A stretch of DNA of 33,276 nucleotides, from positions 1-33,276 of the forward strand of contig JAFGPB010000021.1 in assembly GCA_016926205.1 (NCBI GenBank). The letters are read 5' to 3'. The notes under the pieces were generated by a model. The model made no database searches. It had not been told where the DNA came from and worked only from the letters and a program-made list of their open reading frames with translations. The position numbers and the translations under genes are program-made. The DNA is from Bacteroidales bacterium. GTDB lineage: Bacteria > Bacteroidota > Bacteroidia > Bacteroidales > UBA10428. Shown here piece after piece: positions 21,469 to 31,500 of the stretch (position 1 is the first letter of the stretch; each line of letters starts with the position of its first letter).

Positions 21469-22188
21469 TTATTTTTTGTTGATGCTTCCTGCACTTGAAC
21501 TGTGCATTTCAATGATTTTCGGATCCCCCATGTAGTTGATGTCACCGGCACTGCTTGACCTGAATTTTGCTTCCCCCGTAATATGAACATTTGCATTTCC
21601 TGCACTTGAAACAGAAACATCGGCTGACTCTGCAACCAAATCATAGGCATCAAGATCACCGGCACTGCTCAGGTCAGCGTACAGGTTTTTTACCGTACCT
21701 TTCAGATAAGCATTACCTGCACTTGAAATATCGATTGCAATTTCTCCGGCTTCAAGTTCCAGTCTGAGATCACCAGCACTGCTCATATCAATATTCATTT
21801 GCTCCGTCCTGATCAGATTTTCCCCCGTAATATCACCGGCACTTGAAATGTCGATTGACTGAATTACAGGACAGGTAACATAAACAACTTTTGATTCTGC
21901 CATCCGGATGTTCTTCTCGGAATTAATGTGCAGGACCGAATTGGAAACTTCTGTAATGATCCATTCGTGCAGGTTCTGGTCAGCTTCCACAATCACTTCT
22001 GTATTTTGTCCCTGTGTAAGATAGACATCAATGCCACTGCTGACTTTAATTCCATTAAAATCAGATAGATTGCGGATTTCTTGTACAACATTTCCGTCTC
22101 CGGTAATTGAATCCGTATAGCTGACAATACAGCCACCCGGAATCATTACAAGAAACAGCAAGCTAAAAATTGTTTTGCTGGTTTTCAT
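21469..22188 (-). CDS. DUF2807 (putative auto-transporter adhesin head GIN domain) lipoprotein with seven SSAG rungs
   Basis: Lipobox IPGGC; GIKVSSGIDVYLTQG; seven SSAG(D/N/S) repeats about 18-21 aa apart. Confidence 0.85.
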   Translation of the reverse strand: MKTSKTIFSLLFLVMIPGGCIVSYTDSITGDGNVVQEIRNLSDFNGIKVSSGIDVYLTQGQNTEVIVEADQNLHEWIITEVSNSVLHINSEKNIRMAESKVVYVTCPVIQSIDISSAGDITGENLIRTEQMNIDMSSAGDLRLELEAGEIAIDISSAGNAYLKGTVKNLYADLSSAGDLDAYDLVAESADVSVSSAGNANVHITGEAKFRSSSAGDINYMGDPKIIEMHSSSAGSINKK

Positions 22189-22269
22189 GATCGTGATTTC
22201 TATTAAAGACGAAAAATATAAACCAGCGCTGCAGATTAAGAAAAAATTCAGGATTGTATATTGTTTTCT

Positions 22270-22290
22270 GGATCATTCATGTCATGATCC
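22270..22290. terminator. perfect 7-bp inverted repeat just after the PorP/SprF stop, possible operon-end hairpin
   Basis: GGATCAT-TCATGTC-ATGATCC; no U-tract on the minus strand. Confidence 0.3.
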
Positions 22291-22302
22291 TTTCCATAAA
22301 CA

Positions 22303-23340
22303 TTAATACCTGTTCAGCCATTTGTAACGGCGGGCGTTATCCCCGAATTTAACTGCGGCCATGATCTCATGAGATCCGAGCGTGCGGGCACCAATGGCAT
22401 TAAAGGTGTAGTCAAAAGCGTATCCAAAGTAGAATTTATCCACACGGACGCCTGCCATAATGATGGCTGACGATCCTTTGCCGTTGAAGGTCTCCTCAAC
22501 CAGACTGTAACTGCCTCCGGTACGGTAGGAAAGACCCACCCAGTAATTCTCCTGGAAATACAATTTTGCATTCAGATCGATCTGGGCAATGAATTTTTCC
22601 GTGGTTTTAAACAGGAAGGATGGTTCCAGAAGGAGTTCCCGGTTGATCTCAAACCTGTATCCTGCGATAATGAAATAATGCCGCATCATTCTGAATCCCG
22701 GACCGTCTTTATCGGCACCCAGTTTCAGCGGGCTCTGAAACAGCTGCATGGCCGAGATGCCCGCATACAGATGCTGATCAGTGTAATAGACCCCAAAATT
22801 TGCATCCGGTATCAATGCTGATTTTTCAGTGTTCAGCAACAGCGGGTCATCAGGATCAAGCAGACTCATCTTTTCTTCATTGATTCGAAACTGGTAGCCT
22901 GTAAGGGAAACACCGAAAGAAAGCTGTGATGCTGAAAATTCAATATGGTAACTGTATGTCCCCTGGAGTCCGGTACGGTTAAAAGCTCCGGCCATATCCG
23001 TAAACGCGTAACCGCCGTATCCGACGCGGCCGCTGCGCGACATGACCCTTCTGCGCTTTCTGATGGAGGCTGAACGGGAGATATAACTGTTTCGCAGCAA
23101 CCTGGTCTGTGCACTGATGGCATAGGTCCCGGGTGCATCTTTCATCCCGAGCCATTGCTCCCTTGCAGTCACATTGATCGCGGTATATCCCTCATGGCCT
23201 GCCACAGCTGGATTGATGAGAAATGCATTCATCATATACTGGCTGTATACAGGCAGCTGTTGTGCACCTGCCCGTAAAGGCAATATCAGCAGAAGCAATA
23301 CAGCGCACGGGACCAATATCTGCAATCTTTTGTTTTTCAT
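22303..23340 (-). CDS. PorP/SprF family type IX secretion-associated outer-membrane protein
   Basis: Signal peptide; QQLPVYSQYMMNAFLINPAVAGHEGYTAINVTAREQWLGMKDAPGTYAISAQT; PDANFGVYYTDQHLYAGISAMQL; beta-rich C-terminus. Confidence 0.93.
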   Translation of the reverse strand: MKNKRLQILVPCAVLLLLILPLRAGAQQLPVYSQYMMNAFLINPAVAGHEGYTAINVTAREQWLGMKDAPGTYAISAQTRLLRNSYISRSASIRKRRRVMSRSGRVGYGGYAFTDMAGAFNRTGLQGTYSYHIEFSASQLSFGVSLTGYQFRINEEKMSLLDPDDPLLLNTEKSALIPDANFGVYYTDQHLYAGISAMQLFQSPLKLGADKDGPGFRMMRHYFIIAGYRFEINRELLLEPSFLFKTTEKFIAQIDLNAKLYFQENYWVGLSYRTGGSYSLVEETFNGKGSSAIIMAGVRVDKFYFGYAFDYTFNAIGARTLGSHEIMAAVKFGDNARRYKWLNRY

Positions 23341-23402
23341 TTGGTTCTCGGTTCTTCCATCAAATGGTTCTTACAATATCGTCAGTTTTTCAAGAGAGCT
23401 TT

Positions 23403-24422
23403 CTATCGGATCAGATTCACGTACCCCGTAATGGGTTCAATATGATAAACATTAATATCAAGTACAAAATAATACGAGTCCATGGGCATTTCCTTGCCTG
23501 ACATAGATTCCCCGTTCCACGGATTGACAAAAACATCATTTGTTCTCCAGATGAGCCTTCCCCAACGGTCGTAGATCTCAAGCACAGCATCCGGAAACAT
23601 GTCTGTATTCGGTATGATCCATGTATCGTTCTGTCCGTTTTTGTCACCCGGTGTGATGGTGTTCGGCATATTCTCGAACAGGATATATATATCACACACT
23701 TCAAGTACAAGTGTGTCGGATCCTCTGCATCCGTTGAAATCAGTTACTTCAACCCAGATTATTTCAGGTTCCGTACGTCTGCTGTCAACCAGGATCGGAT
23801 TGATGATGTCCCCGGTCGACCATTGATAATTTGCATAATCCCCGGCATCAATAAGCCATGTATCATTCCCGCACAAGGCCGTATCACTTCCAAGATCCAC
23901 CACAGGCAACGGAAAGATCTCGAGATGGGCTGAATCATAACCTACGCAGCCGTCGGCTCCTGTAACCTGCACCCAGACCGTTCCCGGATCGCTTGTTACA
24001 AAGGTGGAATTCGTGCTGTTATCAGACCAGAGATAACTCAGAGCATAACCATAAGACGTTTCGGCATCAAATTCATAACTGTCACCTTCACATACACCGA
24101 CATCATCTCCGATATCCGCAACAGGTGCCTGAATATTCAGCTCAGCTTCCACCGGGGCACCAAAACATCCGAATTCCGATTGTTCTGTCACGGTTATCCT
24201 GTGTGTCCCCCTGTCATAGTTCCATCTGACAACGATCGTATCATTGCCCTGGCCCCAGATGATCTCACCACCTTCAACATCCCAGAAGAACACCGAGTTT
24301 TCCCAGCCCGTCACACCATAAGCCTCCGTGTTGCCGGCACAGGCATACGGCAGATCCTGCCCGTGCCCCAACACGGAGTACATGATGATGAACAGAAACA
24401 ATATGATGTTACGTCTGATCAA
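23403..24422 (-). CDS. secreted PKD-like protein with CHU_C gliding motility-associated (T9SS type B) C-terminal domain
   Basis: Signal peptide; PKD-like Cys pairs; NMPNTITPGDKNGQNDTWIIPN...LEIYDRWGRLIWRTND...NPWNGES...SYYFVLDIN...TGYVNLIR. Confidence 0.92.
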   Translation of the reverse strand: MIRRNIILFLFIIMYSVLGHGQDLPYACAGNTEAYGVTGWENSVFFWDVEGGEIIWGQGNDTIVVRWNYDRGTHRITVTEQSEFGCFGAPVEAELNIQAPVADIGDDVGVCEGDSYEFDAETSYGYALSYLWSDNSTNSTFVTSDPGTVWVQVTGADGCVGYDSAHLEIFPLPVVDLGSDTALCGNDTWLIDAGDYANYQWSTGDIINPILVDSRRTEPEIIWVEVTDFNGCRGSDTLVLEVCDIYILFENMPNTITPGDKNGQNDTWIIPNTDMFPDAVLEIYDRWGRLIWRTNDVFVNPWNGESMSGKEMPMDSYYFVLDINVYHIEPITGYVNLIR

Positions 24423-24498
24423 TCTGAAATTCTGTTTGACGATGCCTTAATGTGTTGTTAGATAAGATCACTCAATATCATTCGGACGATAAATACCT

Positions 24499-25539
24499 TT
24501 AATAATTAAAAGTATTGGGCACAGAATAGATCGGACCTGTTGAAGGTGTCGGATTCACAACAAATGATACCGTCTGATTGGTAAAATCATAATAGGAAAC
24601 ACTTCCCGCCAGATAATCCGACTTATGGGAAATATTGGATACCAAACCATTCTGGGCTGCATCACCGGTTCTGGTCACTCTGTAAGTATACCTGGTTCTG
24701 GCATCGGTGCCCCCGTCCTGTAAAATATCCAGAGCATCTGTATCAAAAGTAAATGTGAAGTCAGGGGTTGTCGTTACAAATGCAGCATTGGTCAGCGTAC
24801 CCAGATTTGATCCCTTCAGCTTTCCATCGAGCGGAAAATCCTGAATGACGGTCTCAGACTGCTCTACCGAGATCACATTCCCGTCACCGTCCAGCAGTTC
24901 AATGGTTTCAGTGATCTGAAAAGCGTATGATGCCAACGCATCCGGAACTGCTTCATTAAAGGATATTGTAACCGTCTGTGCAAGCTGGTCACCGCAAATC
25001 TGATAAGACTGGTCAGCAGCGATTTCCTGCCATGATCCGCCGGGATTTACAGAAATGGTACCGGTTGGTGGAGCGATCACGCTGACATTCATCACTGTGG
25101 GACTTGCGTCTTCACATCCGCCAAAGGATGCCGGGGCTTCTTCGGTGACATTAATCTCATAATCACCAGCCTGCAGATACTCGATTTCCACATAGTTGGC
25201 AGGTGATCCCCCTCCCAAGTTCGGAGCAGTGCCGGGATCGGTGGGTGCAGTCCAGTTCCAGCTGAATCCTGCAGTGAGTACCCAGCCGTCGCCTGCGTTA
25301 TAGTCAGGATGGTAAACCGGATCCGGAAGCGCATAGTAGCCCATTGTGGTCCCGCCTGTTTTTAAAGTCACATAATCGATGTTGGTCGGAGTTTGAGTAT
25401 CGGAATCATACTCCTCATAATCATCGTCCACGAAAGTCGTCTGACCGAATAAGGTCAAATTCAACAGCATTGCCGCAGCAACGCCAAAAACAGTTTTCAG
25501 AAAGATTCGATTTTTCATTTTGATAATCATTTGGTTCAT
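24499..25539 (-). CDS. secreted protein of unknown function ending in PSTGPIYSVPNTFNY (MKNRIFLKT start at 25518 also plausible)
   Basis: Signal peptide FLKTVFGVAAAMLLNLTLFG; PKD-like ITVTEEAPASFGGCE-type segment; no CHU_C or type A CTD. Confidence 0.8.
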   Translation of the reverse strand: MNQMIIKMKNRIFLKTVFGVAAAMLLNLTLFGQTTFVDDDYEEYDSDTQTPTNIDYVTLKTGGTTMGYYALPDPVYHPDYNAGDGWVLTAGFSWNWTAPTDPGTAPNLGGGSPANYVEIEYLQAGDYEINVTEEAPASFGGCEDASPTVMNVSVIAPPTGTISVNPGGSWQEIAADQSYQICGDQLAQTVTISFNEAVPDALASYAFQITETIELLDGDGNVISVEQSETVIQDFPLDGKLKGSNLGTLTNAAFVTTTPDFTFTFDTDALDILQDGGTDARTRYTYRVTRTGDAAQNGLVSNISHKSDYLAGSVSYYDFTNQTVSFVVNPTPSTGPIYSVPNTFNY

Positions 25540-25566
25540 AAATTAAAATTATTTGCATGTTATTGG

Positions 25567-28500
25567 TTATTCAATAAAATCATTTGGAACATAATACGAT
25601 GGACCGGTTTCCGGTCTTTTATAAACTTCAACATTCAGCTCCATGTCATCGATGGCACGACATCCACTGGCATTTGTATAATTCACGGAAACCGTCTGTA
25701 GGCCTATCGTTTCCCAGGTAACCGTTATTGAATTGTCGGCTGAGGTGCCGCCTGCCGAGATGGTCCCTCCGATGATGTTCCAGCTGTAGTCTGCCCTGCC
25801 CATTTCCGTGGTATACGTTTCGATACCTCCCGTGCAAACGATGACATTTCCGTCGATGACGGGAACAGGCCTGGTATGAACGGTCATGATGATGTCTTCA
25901 CTGTAATCCGAGCACCCCGATGCATTTGTGACCACAACGCATACAATATCCCCGTCGGTCAGGGATGTTGTGATATATGTGGATGATGAACCGTTCTGGA
26001 CGGAAATTCCATTTACATAGAAGTTGAAATTCACTCCGCCTCCAGCTGTGAAGGTCACACTTTCCCCGGAACAGATCGCATTGTCTGCGTCGCTGCCTGA
26101 CAAGGATGCTGTCGGCGATTCATATACCATAACGGAATTCGTATCCACGACACCGCCGGTAAATCCTGTCAGCCTGTACCTTCCTGCAACAGAAGCAATT
26201 ATTGTATAAGGATTTGAGGACGTAGACACAGGCTGGTCGGGTCCGCCATCGACCGAGTAAGTAAATTCATATGGACCGGCTGTACTTGTGAACATGACGA
26301 ACAGGTCGTCACCCGTACAGGCATCTTCCGTACTTAAAAAACTGGCCCTGGGTTTTAGTATGGATACCGATCCCAGTGTGTAATCATGTTCATCAATATC
26401 CATTTTTAACAGGGTTTGTGCCGTTCCGTCGTAATCATCTCCTGAAGCCAATGTGCTTTGAGCTTCCCAGCTCGAAGTCCCTGTATTGTATTCAGCAATC
26501 CTCAAGTCACTGATGCCGTTTTGTGTGGTCAGGGGTGTGACATCGCTCTGTTCATCCCAGCGAAGTTTGACATACGCCTGTTTTCCGGCAGGACCTTCGA
26601 CATGCCAGTATTCAGTCGAACTTACTGCAGTCAGCGGCAGGGTGACATCTGAAGAAGCATGACCGGTATTGAAATACTCAGCTTCCCAGGTACCCTGACT
26701 GGCGTCCAGCAAACCTGTCACCCCATAGCGTGAATCCTTCCCGGTTGGAAAATCAAAATCATCCCCTTCAAAGATGGATTTTGACATGGGACCGCTTACA
26801 TATGAACCGGATGACCCTGCTGCTGGGATCACTGTACTGCTCCATTCAAGCATTTCCAGCAGATTTGTGGACGTTGTGGTGATCACACCATCCGTGAGCA
26901 GCAGGTTACCGTTCAGTTCCAGCGGACCGTTCAGTGTCAGTCCGTATACGTTGTCAATTTCAAGGTTGTTGAAAGCATTGGAACCGGTAAAATTCCCTGC
27001 AGCTCCTCCAATTTCCTGTGATGCATACCCTTTGAAGGAAATTGTGGCTCCCGGACCGCTGCCGCTGATAAATGCTCCGGTATTCAGTCTTTCAATACCA
27101 CCGAACAGCGTTATTTTTCGGTCAAAATCTTCATTATTTAAAACAGGACCATCAATCCGAAGCAAATCACAAATTACCAGGTCCTTGTCAGGCAATGTCC
27201 GTATGCCCGTTCCTGTGAAAAAGAGATTTCTTACTGTATCAATCCGGTCGGCAATAATGGTATAGTCTGTATTTCCTCCATATTCCAGGATCCCACCAGA
27301 ACAGGACAGGAATGAGGTAAATCTTCCTGCAGGAAGGACGGGTCCTGTCAGGTAAAGTTTGCCTGTTCCTTCCAAATGACCCAGGTTGTGTCCGTATGTT
27401 GATCCGACATCCAGTGTTCCGTTGATGGTGGTCCTATATGCAAACCTCCTGTTTCCGTTGGTTGTGACTGAGTCCTGGGCCCTGATGATCACAATGAAAC
27501 CGTTCGGTCCGCCTGCCGGTGCGACCGGTGTCCAGATGTTTACATCATCCCATGCACCGTCTGAATTGCTCGTGTATACAGGTACCTCATCAGGAATGGC
27601 ATCATCGGTACCGGCTGTGTATTCTCCTCCCAGATTTGACGTACCGGCCGGAAAATCAAATGAAATAACATTCAGGGCTTCGTTTACATTATCCGTCGAG
27701 GATCCCGGTGCAGCCTTGCTCCAGTCAGTTCCCGGAGGAACGATCAGTCTTGCTGCCACGTAATCACTTTCCGGACCCAATACATCGGTTTCTGAATAAT
27801 GGAGTTGCAGGTTGCCCTCAAAATCTGAAATTCCGGTACTTTCCACTTCCCAGTAATACTGAAGGACGTTGTTGCCATCAGTCACTGCGGGATGGCGGTC
27901 ATTGATCACATTGACCCTGATTGAGCCTGCCGTAATGTTTTCGGTAATGCTGAGTTCAGCGGGTGTATATTTTCCCGTTACACCTAAGGGATAATTAAAG
28001 GAAGCGGGTCCTGTTGCGAATGACTTTCTGATACCAACATTGCTCAGAACACCGTCAGGTTTGATCATTTTTTCCGGACCGAAACCGCTGCCTGTAATGT
28101 CACTGTTGATACCCAGACTCAGCAGGTGCTGGTTGATGTCAAGCACACCCCTTGTCAGCAGGAGATCCTCGCTTAAGGAGATGCTGTTTTGCAGTCTGGC
28201 ACCGGAACTGTTGTCAAGTTCAAGTCTCCCGTAAGTGCCCGCTCCGGATAGCAGCTGGAGCACAGTTCCGTTCAGCAATATTCCTCCTGAACCTCCATCA
28301 CTGGTGTGCACAGCATGGTTCACCACATTGCCCCTGGCATTTACGTCATACGTCAAGGTTGAAAAAGTACCGCTGCTTATGGTCAGTGCATTGCTGACGG
28401 TTATATTGTTGTCAAGTGTAACGGAAGTGAAAGGATTCAGGACCAGATCGTAAAACCAGGTGCTGGTACTTCCCTCAATGGACTGTATGGTCCCGTTCAG

Positions 28501-31500
28501 CGTTGTCGTGTTGGTTCCCGGCGTATAAGTACCGTTGTTGATGAAATCTCCTTTCAGGGATACGTTGATGTTGTTTGAGGTGAAATAACTGTTTGCGTTA
28601 CTGATCGTAAGACTTCCATTCAGGTTTAAAGGATTGACCATGATTTCAAGTGTGTTAGCAGCTCCAGTTCCCTCAATGTTCAGGTTATTCAGCTCAATGT
28701 TCGCGTCCAGCTTCAAAGTCTGGACTCCGACATTCTGTGTCCCGAAATAGATTGTGCCGCCTGTAACTGAACCTGATGCCGGACGCAGGTAGAGATCGCC
28801 GTAAGTTGTTCCCCCTCCCCTCACAAGGGTGAGTGTTCCACCCGACATGGTGAATTCGCTGCCCGTGTTTTCAATTTCCAGCTTTGCGCGGGTTGCCAGC
28901 TGATTGTTGCCGTTGATCGTAACAGAGCCATCCGATTGTCTGTATTTCAATACATTACTTGTGCCGGAAGCGCTCCGCCTGATCTGTCCATTGACGATCA
29001 GAGTGCCTCCCTGAATTTCAATCTCAGAAAATCCTGAAGCTGAGTATTCTATATCATTATTATAACCGGGACCAGCAACAGGTCCAACGTATATTGATCC
29101 GTTCATCAAGGTCAGCTTGCCATCAAGAAACAGATCATTGTCATTGCTGTTGCTGTTGCCAATGTATGCGACAGCAGAAGCATTATCCAAATACAAGCCT
29201 GCTGTGGCCGGGATTGATAATGTACTTGTTGTTGTCAGGTTCAGACTGCCTGTCCGCAGGAACCTGAATGTGCCATTCTGCAATGTGAGCCAGTCATTTA
29301 CCGGTGTCGAAAACGTGATTCCCGAAACATCGACTGTAATGGTTGCAGACTGTGATGTACCTTTGTTGACCGTAACATTGCGCAGTGTTGTACTGCCGGT
29401 ACCCGTCAGAACAGTATTGTCAGATCCTGCAAAGGTTATGTCGCAGGATCCTGAATTGTTAAAATTGACTGTGCCATTGTTTGTGATGTCACCGTAAATG
29501 AACAGGGAATTGGCAGTGGTACCGGCATTCTGCACGCTGAATGCGGCTCCGGCAGAAACTGACAGCCCGCCATTTACCGTCCACTCCTGGGCACTGCCAT
29601 TTCTGAACTGCAATGTTCCGGATGTTACAGAAACATTGCCGAGTGCATTCATGGTCCTTGAGGCATTGCTGTTCAGGTATACAGATCCTGTTGCCGCCCC
29701 TTGTACCGTTATGTCACCGTAAAGTGTCATGTTCACGTCGGGCATGGTTATGGTTTGTCCTGTCCCTGGTGTCAGTAAAAGATTCCTGTAGCAATTCAGT
29801 AAATCACCTGAATTCGATGTAATCGGAATGATATATGGTCCTCCGTAGTATTCCACCGTCCCACCTTCAGGTCCCCTGAAGGCTGAAAAGTCACCTTTTG
29901 GGAAAATATTGGTTGAGATCCTGATGATCCCGCTTCCGTTGACCGGATTGGTAACCACGCCGAAATAAAGGTTGTTCCTGTCATTGCAGTTCAGTACTCC
30001 CGTTGCCTGGATCTGTAGGTTTCCGGATTCATTGTCATTGCGGTCAGCTGTAACAGTGTGACCGTTCCTTATGACAGCAGGTGTATTCCTGTCAGGCCAG
30101 TTTCCGGAATTTATATTTGTTATTGTATCAATCACCCAGGTGTTTTTATTGCGCCATGCACCGTCCTGCCTGCTGTAAAATACCTGCACGGAACCGAAAG
30201 GATTCAGGGGAGCCGGCGAATCGTCTCCTGCAGTATAATCTCCATCAATATAACCGGCGCCATCGGGCCAGTTTATTACGTTGTTGACATGATCAAGATC
30301 ATCCGTCGCACCTCTGCTCCAGGTGAAAGTCGATGGATCATATCTCGCAGGTACATAATCTTCTTCAGTTGCTCCGTTTTCTGAAGAAACATCCGATTGA
30401 TCATATATAAATGTCTGGCTCACCGTTGCCGTTCCCAGGTTGAATCCCGACGATATTTCGCGCCAGAAATAGGTCAGACTGCGTTGTTTTCCATTTGCGC
30501 TGGTCTGCATTTGTTCAGCATCCACAGGGTATACGGTCAGTGAACCATAAGATGCCGGAGTGGTGCTGAGTGTGAAGGTCATCGGGGTATACCTGATGCC
30601 TCCCGGTATAACACCAATGGGAAAAAAGAAAGTATTTGTGCTGAAAGTCTTTGTTATTCCTTTGTCACCTATGTCACCGGTGGTCGCTATAAAACGGGTG
30701 GCGGAAAAAGATCCTGAAAGACTTGCTCCGGTACCCAGATTCAGGTTATGGATCCCAATATTCAGGATCCGTTCACTCTGCAAAGTCAGAATTCCTTGAA
30801 CAGAAATGTTTGCATCCAGTGAAACTGAAGCCGAACCTGCAACACCATTTGTATTGTTCAGACTCAGGTTCTGGAAGATACCGCTCCCGTCACCACCAAT
30901 TGTCTGCACTCCGGTCCCTGACAGGATGATCAGTCCGGTTCCCTCATGAATCCCTGAATTGTTGACATTACCTGAGACATTGATCGTATGTCCTCCATCA
31001 TTGTAAGTACCGGCATTCAGGTTAAAGTTCCCGCGTACCGGCAGGGTATTGGGAATTGTCCTGAAAAAAACAAGCGATCCTTCAGGTTTATCGATGACCA
31101 GGTTGCTGAAACCTGAAATAACGGTTCCTTCATTTGTATAAGTATGGTTACCACCGCCAATGAAACCGGTCGTATTGTTCCCTGGAACATATACGGCACC
31201 GGATCCGAGGGTAAAATTGCCTCCTACTGTCAGGTTATTGTTGTCTGCGTCGAGCGTCCTTTCTTCAAGTATGAAATCATTCAAGACAGTCAGATCATGC
31301 TGCAGAATGTAATCCAGATTGGACCCGGATGCAGAAGTGTCTTTTAATGTCAGGTTATAGAATGGTACCGTGGAATAGATCTCGAAACTGGTCTGGTCAT
31401 CTGCATTGCTGGGACGCACTACGGTGACCGTACCCCCGGTGACGCTGTAATTTGATGCACCCACACGAATATCGATGCCATTCGTGGCGGTCGTGTTGAC

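Noticed and set aside
21483-21860. Regularly spaced short repeats resembling a CRISPR array
   Set aside because: They are in-frame SSAG codons of a DUF2807 protein, repeat cores are about 12 bp, spacers are coding and no cas genes are present.
26774-27265. 163-codon plus-strand ORF opposite the giant gene, and similar plus-strand ORFs between 25.6 and 33 kb
   Set aside because: Low-complexity Ser/Pro/Val-rich translations from the antisense of a repetitive secreted protein; no recognisable family, no independent start signals.
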